A stretch of DNA of 64,000 bases, taken from the NCBI GenBank assembly GCA_944324855.1, contig CALUXY010000002.1:42209-106208 (forward strand), in the 5' to 3' direction. The stretch is from Candidatus Gastranaerophilales bacterium (GTDB lineage: Bacteria; Cyanobacteriota; Vampirovibrionia; Gastranaerophilales; Gastranaerophilaceae). Within the stretch, counting starts at the first letter, position 1. Every line of letters begins with the position of its first letter. Of the stretch, positions 8,952 through 17,139 are shown piece after piece. A program made the position numbers and the translations under genes. The notes under the pieces are model-generated. The model did not search any database. It was not told the origin of the DNA and saw nothing but the letters and a program-made list of their open reading frames with translations.

Positions 8952-10074
8952 GAAAAAGAAACTAAAAGTTGCATTCCCTCATATGGGGACAATTTCAATT
9001 GCTTGGGCCGCAGCACTTCGTAAAATTGGTTTGGATGCTTATGTACCGCCTTATACAAGTAAAAGAACGTTATCTTTAGGTACAAAAAATTCTCCGGAGG
9101 CTATTTGTCTGCCGTATAAATTAATCCTCGGAAACTTTATTGAAGCGATTGAAGGCGGTGCTGATTATGTTGCTATGATTACATCTCCCGGTATTTGCAG
9201 GCTCGGGGAATATGGTAATAACATAAAAAATACACTTGAAGAATTGGGGTATAAAGCAAATTATATCGAACTATCTTTGTATGACGGTTTTAGAGGATTA
9301 TATAGGTTTTTAAAAGATTTATCAGGTAAAAATAATCCGGTACAAATTATCAGAGCGATAAACATTTGTATGAGAAAAATTTTTGTTATTGACGAGCTTG
9401 ATTCTGTTCTCTCTTATTACAGAGCCCGCGAAATCAATACAGGTGATGCAGAAAAACGATATAAAAAAGCATTGCAATTAGTTGATGCTGCGGATAAAAC
9501 TTCTGTATTAAAGAAAGCAAGGGTTAAGGCGATTGATTTAATTAAATCTACTAAAATTGATCCTAATAGGGAAGTTTTACATGTTGATTTGACCGGAGAA
9601 ATATTTCTTGTAAATGACGAGTTTTCTAATCAGAATATAGAAAGAGAACTTGGCAGAATGGGCGTTGAAACCAGACGCAGTCTGACTGTCGGAAGTTTCT
9701 TAAAAGATGCTATTATTCCGAAAGCATTCAGAAAAGGTGAAACACACCTTGAACGTGCGGAAAGAATGGCAAAACCGTATCTTACAAGAGATATCGGCGG
9801 AGATTCTCTGGAGTGTATTTCTGATGTGGCTTACGCTGATGAAAGAGGTATTGACGGTATTATTCACATAAGTCCGTTTACATGTATGCCGGAGATTATG
9901 TCACAAAATATATTCCCGTCAATGCGTGAAGATTGTTCAATTCCAATACTTGCATTGATTATGGATGAACAAACCGGGAAAGCCGGTTATATTACACGTT
10001 TAGAAGCGTTTGTGGATTTAATGCGCCGTAAAAAACGTAAATCTGCTAAGGAGAAAAAATGCTTGGTAAAATAG
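8944..10074 (+). CDS. 2-hydroxyacyl-CoA dehydratase/activase-like protein (DUF2229 type)
   Basis: This 376-residue protein resembles the DUF2229/BcrC-BadD-HgdB superfamily module that accompanies ATP-dependent CoA-enzyme activases. Typical features are an N-terminal GTISIAWAAALRKIG, conserved cysteines in AICLPYK and GICRLGEYG, and a late FTCMPEIMSQ. The cysteines suggest an Fe-S cluster. The ASKHA activase domain itself is not in this gene. Substrate is unknown. I chose the ATG at 8944, with GGAG at a good distance. It overlaps gcvPB by eight bases and the next gene by 16. Confidence 0.75.
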   Translation: MAKKKKLKVAFPHMGTISIAWAAALRKIGLDAYVPPYTSKRTLSLGTKNSPEAICLPYKLILGNFIEAIEGGADYVAMITSPGICRLGEYGNNIKNTLEELGYKANYIELSLYDGFRGLYRFLKDLSGKNNPVQIIRAINICMRKIFVIDELDSVLSYYRAREINTGDAEKRYKKALQLVDAADKTSVLKKARVKAIDLIKSTKIDPNREVLHVDLTGEIFLVNDEFSNQNIERELGRMGVETRRSLTVGSFLKDAIIPKAFRKGETHLERAERMAKPYLTRDIGGDSLECISDVAYADERGIDGIIHISPFTCMPEIMSQNIFPSMREDCSIPILALIMDEQTGKAGYITRLEAFVDLMRRKKRKSAKEKKCLVK

Positions 10075-10988
10075 CTACATTCTTTAAATTTGTATCTGAT
10101 TGGTTTAAATCGGATTTATGTATATTTAAATACTTTTATGATGCGTTGGTTATAACTAACAATAATATAATACTTGCAACGCCTTTGATTGTATTTGCAA
10201 TGTTTTCCGGTATTTATTTGATGAAAACAACAGAGACTGCAAGACCTGCGATTGCAATAATACTGCTTTTGTTTTTTGCAATAACTGCGGTATTTTTTGC
10301 AGGTTGGTTTTATACAATCAAACTGGCGGTTGATTCTTCTGATACGACAAAATTTATAAAGCCGGCTGCAAATACAGAGGAAGAAAAAAATTCGGAACGT
10401 CATACAGAAAATATGAATGATGATGCGTTTTATTTGCTAAAACAGTTTCCAACCGGTGTTGGGGAGTATTTTCTGCAATTCTTTTTTATGTTTGTCATAT
10501 TTTTCTTGCTCTTAACTTTAGTAGTTCTTGTTAGTTATAAGCTTGCTTATATGCTTATCGGGAGTATAGGGATTTCTCGTCCTGAGCTTTTCCTTGCACT
10601 ATCATCTCCGGATGAAATGTTAAAATTATTGATGTCATTGACGGAAGAACAAAAGATAAAACTAAGTAACTGGAATTTATTTTTCTTATTTACAACGACT
10701 ATGTACTCATTTATTATAATGTTTTGGGCTCCGGAAATTATTGAGAAAAAGGATTCGGTTATAAATGCATTTGTAAATTCAATAGCAAAACTGTTTAAAA
10801 AATTCTTTAAATCCCTTGTTATTTTTGCATACTTAACACTTTTATACTTTATTATATCTGTTATGTCGGCCCTTGTTGTATCCAATCTATGGGGATTTAT
10901 ATTTACAGTTATATATTTCTATTTTGTCGTTTATGCGGCTGTACTTGTGTTTCTATTTTACAAAAAAGAATTCAAAGATGAAGAATAA
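10059..10988 (+). CDS. Polytopic membrane protein of unknown function
   Basis: I do not recognise this 309-residue protein. About six hydrophobic segments are visible, roughly at residues 32-52, 64-86, 137-162, 212-230, 256-275 and 281-302, with a charged hydrophilic stretch at about 100-120. No catalytic motif stands out. The ATG follows AAGGAGAAAAA. It overlaps the upstream gene by 16 bases and miaA by 11, so it belongs to the same transcription unit as gcvPB. Confidence 0.8.
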   Translation: MLGKIATFFKFVSDWFKSDLCIFKYFYDALVITNNNIILATPLIVFAMFSGIYLMKTTETARPAIAIILLLFFAITAVFFAGWFYTIKLAVDSSDTTKFIKPAANTEEEKNSERHTENMNDDAFYLLKQFPTGVGEYFLQFFFMFVIFFLLLTLVVLVSYKLAYMLIGSIGISRPELFLALSSPDEMLKLLMSLTEEQKIKLSNWNLFFLFTTTMYSFIIMFWAPEIIEKKDSVINAFVNSIAKLFKKFFKSLVIFAYLTLLYFIISVMSALVVSNLWGFIFTVIYFYFVVYAAVLVFLFYKKEFKDEE

Positions 10989-11826
10989 AGTAATTGCAAT
11001 TGCAGGTCCGACAGCAAGCGGGAAAACAAAACTTGCGATAGAAATGGCACAACAACTTGATACGGAAATTATTTCTGCGGATTCAAGGTTGGTTTATAAA
11101 GGGTTTGATATCGGAACGGCAAAGCCGACAAAAGATGAACAAAAACTTGTTAAACACTATTTGATAGATGTTGTTGAACCTGAAGTTGATTATTCCGTAG
11201 CAGATTTTGCGGATGAGGCAGGCAAAATAATTGATGAAATCCATTCAAGAGGAAAAGTCCCTATTATTGCCGGCGGAACCGGACTTTATTTTAGAATACT
11301 TCTTGAAAACTATGATTTGCCGCGGCTTGAAGCTAACCCTGAATTACGGGCAGAACTTGAAACAAGAGATGTAGAAGATTTATATAATGAACTTTTGAGA
11401 CTTGATCCTAAAGCCGCAGAAAAAATTCACAAGAATAATAAAGTCAGGGTTATACGAGCTTTGGAGGTTTGTAAAATTCTTAACAAACCGTTTTCAGAAG
11501 CTTGTGGATTGAAAGACTCCGCATACGATGTCGAATGGATTTTTCCGAAAATTGAATCAAGAGAGGTTTTGTACGATAGAATTAACAAACGTGTTGATGT
11601 TATGATTCAGGACGGTTTGATTGATGAAACAAAGTATTTACTTGCAAAGCACGGCAGGATAAAGAATCTTGTTAATACAATAGGCTATCAAGAAATAATA
11701 CAGTATTTAGATGGAATTTTAGATTTGAATACTGCAATTGAAACTATCAAACAAAATACACGCCGGTATGCTAAACGCCAGTTAACGTGGTTTCGTCGGA
11801 ATCCAGAGCTTAATGTAAATATTTAG
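10978..11826 (+). CDS. miaA: tRNA dimethylallyltransferase
   Basis: MiaA transfers dimethylallyl from DMAPP to A37 of tRNAs reading UNN codons. The P-loop GPTASGKT lies at residues 10-17. ISADSRLVYKGFDIGTAKPT and IIAGGTGLYFR follow as expected, and the C-terminal RRYAKRQLTWFRR closes the domain. Starting at the ATG at 10978 gives 282 residues with the P-loop at its normal place; an in-frame start at 10873 would add an unrelated hydrophobic extension. The 3' end overlaps a minus-strand gene by four bases. Confidence 0.96.
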   Translation: MKNKVIAIAGPTASGKTKLAIEMAQQLDTEIISADSRLVYKGFDIGTAKPTKDEQKLVKHYLIDVVEPEVDYSVADFADEAGKIIDEIHSRGKVPIIAGGTGLYFRILLENYDLPRLEANPELRAELETRDVEDLYNELLRLDPKAAEKIHKNNKVRVIRALEVCKILNKPFSEACGLKDSAYDVEWIFPKIESREVLYDRINKRVDVMIQDGLIDETKYLLAKHGRIKNLVNTIGYQEIIQYLDGILDLNTAIETIKQNTRRYAKRQLTWFRRNPELNVNI

Positions 11827-12179
11827 GCTTGTTTATCAACTTTCGGTTGTTGAGGTTGTTCAGTGTTCGCGATAGCTTTTTGAACAGCTTTTCCGCCGGT
11901 CAGCATATTGGTGCCCAGCATCATACAAACACCGGCTGCCGGTACTGCTGCAATAAATTTAAGAACCCCTTTTTTTAATCCGGTGCCGGCCAATGCTAAA
12001 ACACCTGCACCAAGAGTTGCATATCCTAGGTTTACTTGGCTTTTAGCAAAAGATTTAAGCTTCGCTTTCCCCTCTTGAATTTTTGCAGCATCAGGAGTTT
12101 GAACGGAATTATTTGCTGCTGCAGCATTAAAGCTGGGGTTATAATTAAAAGCTTGTCCAAGTTTATTGATACTTACCAT
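11823..12179 (-). CDS. Small lineage-specific protein with hydrophobic segments
   Basis: This 118-residue protein has no recognised family. After an N-terminal YNPSFNAAAAN segment come two hydrophobic glycine/alanine-rich stretches (about residues 52-67 and 72-92) that could be membrane helices, then a polar Gln/Pro/Lys tail. PSFNA resembles PSYNA in the proteins at 3610-4962. The ATG is preceded by a strong GGAGG, supporting expression. It converges on miaA, overlapping its stop codon. Confidence 0.7.
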   Translation of the reverse strand: MVSINKLGQAFNYNPSFNAAAANNSVQTPDAAKIQEGKAKLKSFAKSQVNLGYATLGAGVLALAGTGLKKGVLKFIAAVPAAGVCMMLGTNMLTGGKAVQKAIANTEQPQQPKVDKQA

Positions 12180-12276
12180 AAAACCTCCATATCCTACACG
12201 TGTTTATTATAATGTAATAAAATAAATAATTTTGCTAGTATGAAAGTATTCTTTTACAAAAAGTAATAAAAAATGA

Positions 12277-12297
12277 AAAGGGGCTCTTCGCCCCTTT
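12277..12297 (-). terminator. Hairpin with minus-strand T-rich tail
   Basis: AAAGGGGC (12277-12284) pairs with GCCCCTTT (12290-12297). On the minus strand a T-rich run follows, as in a rho-independent terminator, but no minus-strand gene ends here. It may instead insulate the rpsL promoter. The rest of 12180-12433 is AT-rich with nothing else recognised. Confidence 0.4.
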
Positions 12298-12433
12298 CCA
12301 TTCAAGATGAACTAAATTCAGTATTTTTAACTGATATATATATAAAGTATTTTATTCCATGCTTATTGCATCATGTATTAATATTGTTACATAACTACAA
12401 AATAAAAAAATCTCCGAAAAGTTATTAGTATTG

Positions 12434-12462
12434 TTGACAATAAAATTTGCTTGTAGTTAGAT
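12434..12462 (+). promoter_or_regulatory. Promoter of the rpsL-rpsG operon
   Basis: TTGACA (12434-12439) is a perfect -35 box, followed by 17 bases and TTAGAT (12457-12462). The leader before rpsL is about 70 bases and ends with AAAAAGGAGAT. Confidence 0.7.
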
Positions 12463-12538
12463 AGAATTATCTTAGTCGAAATTTTCGTGCTGGATTTGAC
12501 GGCTCAAGATTGTGTTACAAGAAAAAAGGAGATAGGTA

Positions 12539-12916
12539 ATGCCTACAATGAATCAGCTTGTACGTCAAGAACGTAAAAAGCTAAAAGACAAAACAAAATC
12601 TCCGGCTTTGATGAATTGTCCTCAAAGACGCGGAGTATGTACAAGGGTTTACACAACAACCCCTAAAAAACCAAACTCAGCACTTAGAAAAGTTGCCAGA
12701 GTCAGACTTACAAACGGTTTTGAAGTTACATCATACATTCCGGGTATCGGACACAACTTACAAGAACACAGTGTTGTTCTTATAAGAGGCGGCAGGGTTA
12801 AAGACCTTCCTGGTGTTAGATATCACATCGTTCGTGGTACTTTAGATACTGCAGGTGTTGCAAACAGAGCTCAAAGCCGTTCTAAATACGGAGCTAAAAA
12901 GGGAGGTAACAAATAA
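12539..12916 (+). CDS. rpsL: 30S ribosomal protein S12
   Basis: S12 sits at the decoding centre of the small ribosomal subunit. The 125 residues, the PTMNQLVRQ start, the [15 protein letters not shown] core and the [12 protein letters not shown] segment are characteristic. The TTPKKPNS loop holds the lysine site classically linked to streptomycin response, and it is wild-type-like here. The stop overlaps the rpsG start codon by one base. Confidence 0.98.
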   Translation: MPTMNQLVRQERKKLKDKTKSPALMNCPQRRGVCTRVYTTTPKKPNSALRKVARVRLTNGFEVTSYIPGIGHNLQEHSVVLIRGGRVKDLPGVRYHIVRGTLDTAGVANRAQSRSKYGAKKGGNK

Positions 12917-13386
12917 TGTCAAGACGTTCTAAACCAGAAAAAAGAATCCCGGCTCCTGATCCGATATATAACAACGTTGATATTTCTAAATTTATCAATA
13001 GAATTATGCGTCGCGGTAAAAAATCATTAGCAGAAAAAATCTTCTACGCTACTATGAAACGTATTGAAGAAAGAGTTAATGACAACCCGATTGAAGTATT
13101 CCAAAAAGCATTAGCAAATGCTACACCTCTATTAGAAGTAAAAGCTAGACGTATCGGTGGTTCTACTTATCAAGTTCCAATCGAAGTTAAGGCTGACAGA
13201 GGATTTGCTCTTGCATCTTCTTGGTTGATTGCTGCAGCTAAAAACAGAGGCGGTAAATCATTCATCGAAAAATTAACTAACGAATTGATGGATGCTTCTA
13301 ACGGCTCAGGTGCTGCTTGCAAAAAACGTGAAGATACTCACAAAATGGCTGAAGCTAACAAAGCTTTTGCTCACTACAGATACTAA
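12916..13386 (+). CDS. rpsG: 30S ribosomal protein S7
   Basis: S7 nucleates assembly of the 30S head. The 156 residues have the standard [10 protein letters not shown] start (variant of MPRRG), FINRIMRRGKKSLAEK, VKARRIGGSTYQVP and a C-terminal HKMAEANKAFAHYRY. A terminator follows 31 bases downstream, so the operon ends here without fusA or tuf, which usually follow. Confidence 0.98.
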   Translation: MSRRSKPEKRIPAPDPIYNNVDISKFINRIMRRGKKSLAEKIFYATMKRIEERVNDNPIEVFQKALANATPLLEVKARRIGGSTYQVPIEVKADRGFALASSWLIAAAKNRGGKSFIEKLTNELMDASNGSGAACKKREDTHKMAEANKAFAHYRY

Positions 13387-13417
13387 TAGAATACTTTTGA
13401 TATAGTATTTGACTTTT

Positions 13418-13447
13418 AAAGCTCTCATTTTTATGAGGGCTTTAATT
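13418..13447 (+). terminator. Rho-independent terminator after rpsG
   Basis: AAAGCTCTCAT (13418-13428) pairs with ATGAGGGCTTT (13433-13443), with one wobble pair, followed by a T-rich tail. Confidence 0.8.
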
Positions 13448-13452
13448 TTTAT

Positions 13453-13687
13453 TGGTGAATAGTGAGGAGTGAATGGGCTTTTTCATGTTATTACGAATCG
13501 GGGTAAATGTGGAAGTAGAAATTAAAACTACATTATTTACCCCCGACGAAGTAATCTATTTTTTAAGATTGCCACGGCTTACGCCTTGCAATGACAAACA
13601 CGAAATATTGCTTCCCTAACGCCCGTAATGACTGATTTTTCGTCATTCTGAGCGGATGCGAAGAATCTCTTTTGATAAGAATCTTAT
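13453..13687. repeat. Mosaic of dispersed intergenic repeats
   Basis: No gene is present. Three repeat types found elsewhere in this window lie end to end. These are GGTGAATAGTGAGGAGTGA (13454-13472; also near 39900, 54500 and 63900), CCCCGACGAAGTAATCT (about 13541-13557; also 54334-54350), and CATTCTGAGCGGATGCGAAG (13643-13662; relatives near 44755 and 54465). They look like passive intergenic repeats rather than one element with defined ends. Confidence 0.65.
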
Positions 13688-14647
13688 TTACGGCTCAATA
13701 ATTTCACCAATATGAATGTGTTTTAATGCTAATTTTGTAAAAAATCTGTTAATAGGGCCATATAGTTTCAAACCGCCGAGTCTTATTAGTTTATTATCGC
13801 CGGTTACGATTGTGAGGCTGCGGTCTTTTTCGTTTACATCAACCACGCATCCTGCATCCGTATAAGGGGTTGTGTTGTCTGTAATTGTTATTTGATAAGG
13901 ATTTGGGACAAACACACTTTTTCTCGTGAAAAAGTAAGTATTACTCCAGGGGTGTATACATCTTATTTGTGCCGATATTTTGGATGCATTATCTTTAAAA
14001 AGTATTTCTGCATCAAAATCTGTTGAAAAATACGTTGCATTTGCTTCATTCTGTGCAATTGGAAATATAACGTCTTCCGACAATTTCTCCAACAGTTCGC
14101 ATATTGCTCCTCTGGCTTTTAAAACAGTTTTTGCCTTAAGTTCTTTACCTGTATCAGAAGGAGTAATTTCAACGGTTCTCTGATCAAGTATAGCCCCCGA
14201 ATCAAATTTTTCATCCATCAGATGAAATGTTACGCCGCTTTGTTTTTCTTCGTGCAAAATTGTCTGCATATAAGGATTTGGACCTCTGTATTTAGGTAGG
14301 AGTGACGGATGAACGTTTATTGTAGCAATTTTAGGTATATCAAAAATTTCTTTTTTTATTTTTTCACTCCAAGAGGCTACAATCATAATATCCGGATTAA
14401 GTTTCAAAAGCTGCCGGCGGAATGATTCCGAATTTGCACTTTTAGCTTTTATCTCGTGTAGTTTATAGCTTTGAATGTAGTTGTAATCGCAGTCGGATAA
14501 AAAAATGTCTTTTAACCATCTTATAGGACGCGGGTATTTTACTCTGTCGTGACGGAATACACCGACAATTTGAGAGCCGGAATCAAGTGTTCCTGCAATC
14601 ATATTTGTAAACATATCCCCGTAGCCGATTATTACAACTTTTAGCAT
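13688..14647 (-). CDS. Formyltransferase-fold protein, methionyl-tRNA formyltransferase-like
   Basis: The 319 residues fit the Fmt/ArnA formyltransferase layout. The catalytic Asn-His-Asp triad is present as N111 and H113 in NVHPSLLPKYRG and D149 in KFDSGAI. A C-terminal Fmt-type beta domain appears to follow (about 225-319). These enzymes move a formyl group from 10-formyl-tetrahydrofolate to an amine. The sequence is rather divergent, so the acceptor (initiator Met-tRNA or another amine) is uncertain. It overlaps ribF by seven bases. Confidence 0.78.
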   Translation of the reverse strand: MLKVVIIGYGDMFTNMIAGTLDSGSQIVGVFRHDRVKYPRPIRWLKDIFLSDCDYNYIQSYKLHEIKAKSANSESFRRQLLKLNPDIMIVASWSEKIKKEIFDIPKIATINVHPSLLPKYRGPNPYMQTILHEEKQSGVTFHLMDEKFDSGAILDQRTVEITPSDTGKELKAKTVLKARGAICELLEKLSEDVIFPIAQNEANATYFSTDFDAEILFKDNASKISAQIRCIHPWSNTYFFTRKSVFVPNPYQITITDNTTPYTDAGCVVDVNEKDRSLTIVTGDNKLIRLGGLKLYGPINRFFTKLALKHIHIGEIIEP

Positions 14648-15504
14648 TCTTTGATATCCTTATTAATCTGTGCGGTTAATTCGTCAAGCGAATTAAATTT
14701 CTTTTCGTCTCTAATTTTTTTTATAAATTTAATTTCAATATCAGTATTATATATGTTTTTGTCAAAATTTAAAATATGTGCTTCGACAACCGGTTCTAAA
14801 TTTTCTCCGATTGTTGGTTTTTTCCCGAAGTTAACTATAGCTTTCGTATCGTTAATAGCTGCTGAATATGCGCCATAAGGAATTTGTATAATTTTATCCG
14901 GATATTTTATATTTGCGGTCGGAAAACCTATTGTACGGCCAATATGGTTCCCGTGTATTACAGTTCCTTTGATTGAAAAATTATATCCCAGCATTTTATT
15001 TGCGGATAATATATTACCGTTATTTAGATATTCTTTAATTTTAGAAGATGAAATAACCTCTCCATCCATTGTTTGAGGCGGGATTTCAACATATTTGTAG
15101 TTGTATTTGTCTTGATATTTTTTTAAAAATTCCGGGTTTCCTGCTTTGTTTTTTCCGAAGGTATGGTTAAATCCTGTCGAAATAACCGGCGGATGAAAGA
15201 ATTCATATAACATTTTCAGATATTCTTCGGCTGATATTTGCGAAAATTCTTCCGTAAAATCAAGTTCAAACAGGTAATCAACCCCTAATAATGAAATCAA
15301 TTTTGCTCTTTCATCTCTTGTTGTAATATATTTGTCGGAATTTTGAGCAAACGGGTGTTCTTTAAATGTTATGACTGCTGTTTTATTATTGCATAGCGTT
15401 TTGGCGGCTTGGATAACTTTTCTATGCCCTGAATGCACTCCGTCAAAAAAGCCAAGAGCCAGAGAACAGTTGTTAATTTTCGTAAGTTTATCAAATATTT
15501 CCAT
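14641..15504 (-). CDS. ribF: Bifunctional riboflavin kinase/FAD synthetase
   Basis: RibF phosphorylates riboflavin to FMN and adenylates FMN to FAD. The N-terminal adenylyltransferase has GFFDGVHSGHRKV (about residues 18-30) and ISSSKIKEYL. The C-terminal kinase has IGRTIGFPTANI. The length of 287 is normal or slightly short. The start lacks a Shine-Dalgarno; TATAAT on the minus strand (15517-15512) lies seven bases before the ATG, so a leaderless transcript is possible besides read-through from the HD gene. RibD of the same pathway is at 27382-28422. Confidence 0.95.
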   Translation of the reverse strand: MEIFDKLTKINNCSLALGFFDGVHSGHRKVIQAAKTLCNNKTAVITFKEHPFAQNSDKYITTRDERAKLISLLGVDYLFELDFTEEFSQISAEEYLKMLYEFFHPPVISTGFNHTFGKNKAGNPEFLKKYQDKYNYKYVEIPPQTMDGEVISSSKIKEYLNNGNILSANKMLGYNFSIKGTVIHGNHIGRTIGFPTANIKYPDKIIQIPYGAYSAAINDTKAIVNFGKKPTIGENLEPVVEAHILNFDKNIYNTDIEIKFIKKIRDEKKFNSLDELTAQINKDIKEC

Positions 15505-15512
15505 AGGTTTAA

Positions 15513-16265
15513 TTATAATACAAATACTTCCCTGAATTTATCGGACATAAATTTATCAAATTCCTGCGGAGTTGAAGTTTTTGTACAGTGATAATGAAAT
15601 TCCGGATTAACGTTTGCTAAGTCCGCCTTTGCCATAATCATTGAGATTTCAGGAGAATGACATCTTTTTAAAACATCTTGTGCCGATATTGTTTTTTGGC
15701 AATAATCTTTGAACCATTCGTGATTTATTATGTCAGATATTATTTTCTCTTTTATTGGTGAAGGTTTAAGGATTTTTTCTGCGTATTCGGCACTGACAAA
15801 CTCATGTCCGTGGTCAATTATTCCTCCTTTTTTCCCGATATCGTGTAATAGAATTGCATATTTTAGAATTGTTTTGTTCTCCGGTGACAGGGTTTCGTAT
15901 AGCGGATTTCTGTATGCTGACTGCAAAGTCTTTATTGTATGAATATCAACTGTATAAGCATGGGTTTTATGCTGATTTTTTCCTATGATTCCGACAAATT
16001 CAGGTATTTCTTTTAGAATATTGTCAAAATATTCCTTAAGATACGGTGATTCAAAGGTCGTTTTGTTGTTCAAAAAACGTTCAACATAAGGATGTATTTT
16101 GGATTCGGAATTTAATTGAAGAAGTCCGTCAAATCCGTCCAGACCTTTTGTAATCCCGCATTTTACCCATTCAGATTCCGGGAAATTATTTATATCCGTT
16201 ATAAATTCTTCTCTAGTATATTCCAGCGGAATTTTATTGATATCAAATTCTGTTATTTTTTCCAT
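15513..16265 (-). CDS. HD-domain phosphohydrolase-like protein
   Basis: This 250-residue protein has an HD-superfamily metal site: H109 (VDIHT), HD at 141-142 in LLHDIGKKGG, a following HGHEFVSAEYA (about 152-162) and INHEWF. Such proteins hydrolyse phosphate esters or nucleotides, or degrade signalling nucleotides, but the substrate is not evident. I chose the ATG at 16265 because the conserved region starts after it and the upstream extension is unsupported. No Shine-Dalgarno is seen; TATGAT lies six bases upstream of the ATG, suggesting a leaderless mRNA. Confidence 0.75.
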   Translation of the reverse strand: MEKITEFDINKIPLEYTREEFITDINNFPESEWVKCGITKGLDGFDGLLQLNSESKIHPYVERFLNNKTTFESPYLKEYFDNILKEIPEFVGIIGKNQHKTHAYTVDIHTIKTLQSAYRNPLYETLSPENKTILKYAILLHDIGKKGGIIDHGHEFVSAEYAEKILKPSPIKEKIISDIINHEWFKDYCQKTISAQDVLKRCHSPEISMIMAKADLANVNPEFHYHCTKTSTPQEFDKFMSDKFREVFVL

Positions 16266-16271
16266 ATTTAT

Positions 16272-16306
16272 ATCATACCCTGAATGATATTTTTTTGTAG
16301 TATAAT
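16272..16306. promoter_or_regulatory. Divergent promoters for the HD gene (minus) and pxpA (plus)
   Basis: On the minus strand TATGAT (16277-16272) stands six bases before the HD-gene ATG. On the plus strand TATAAT (16301-16306) precedes pxpA, whose ATG at 16335 has GAGG upstream. The -35 boxes are weak in both directions. Confidence 0.5.
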
Positions 16307-16334
16307 TAGGGTATAGTTTTAGTTGAGGTATTTT

Positions 16335-17129
16335 ATGCAAAAAACATTGGAAAGAAAGAGTGTTAAAACAATAGATTTCAATTGTGACCTTGCACAAGGT
16401 TACGGGGTTTATCGCAATAATAACGAATTAGAATTTTTAGATTACGTAAGTTCTGTTAATATATCCTGCGGGTTTCATGCCGGTGATCCTATGACTATAA
16501 AAAGCGCACTTCTGGCTGCAAAAGAAAAGAATATAGTAATAGGTGCTCATATAGGATTTGACGATATTCAAGGATTTGGCTACAGACCGATTGAATTGAC
16601 CGAAGATGAACTTGAAGCACTGGTGATTTATCAGGTCGGAGCATTATTATCTTTTGCGAAAGCGTATAAATTAGAAATAGAACATGTCAGACCGCATGGT
16701 GCTATGTACAGACGTGCGGGCGAGGATTTCAGATTCGCAACTGTTCTTGCACGAGCAATTCAGAAAAGTTCTCAATGGCTTACATATTTTGGGCCTGCAG
16801 GTGATGTTACCGAAAAAATCGGTGATTACGTAAAAATCCCTGTTGCTCAGGAAATTATGCTGGATAAAGTGTATACTCCTGATTTAGCGGTTGATTATGA
16901 TGTTCCGGATATTACTGATACGGAATCTTGCATAAAGAGGTTGCAGCATTTCTTACATACTTCTCAAATCGATAACAATGCAGAAGGCAAAAGCTATGTT
17001 GAGGCGGATACTATTCATTTTTCAAACAAGTATCCTAACTCATTAGAAATTTTACAGAATTCAAGAGCATTAATTACTCCTGAACCGGTTAACTACGGAA
17101 AAGTTAAATTGTCAGGCTGGGTAGAATAA
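16335..17129 (+). CDS. pxpA: 5-oxoprolinase subunit A (LamB/YcsF family)
   Basis: PxpA works with PxpB and PxpC to open 5-oxoproline to glutamate using ATP. The 264 residues start with DFNCDLAQGYG and continue with VNISCGFHAGDP and HVRPHGAMYR, the family's metal/substrate motifs. The ATG at 16335, with GAGG upstream, is better than the TTG at 16323. PxpB and PxpC are not in the window, so a complete enzyme depends on genes elsewhere. It is followed ten bases later by yvcK. Confidence 0.9.
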   Translation: MQKTLERKSVKTIDFNCDLAQGYGVYRNNNELEFLDYVSSVNISCGFHAGDPMTIKSALLAAKEKNIVIGAHIGFDDIQGFGYRPIELTEDELEALVIYQVGALLSFAKAYKLEIEHVRPHGAMYRRAGEDFRFATVLARAIQKSSQWLTYFGPAGDVTEKIGDYVKIPVAQEIMLDKVYTPDLAVDYDVPDITDTESCIKRLQHFLHTSQIDNNAEGKSYVEADTIHFSNKYPNSLEILQNSRALITPEPVNYGKVKLSGWVE

Positions 17130-17139
17130 AGGTATGAAT

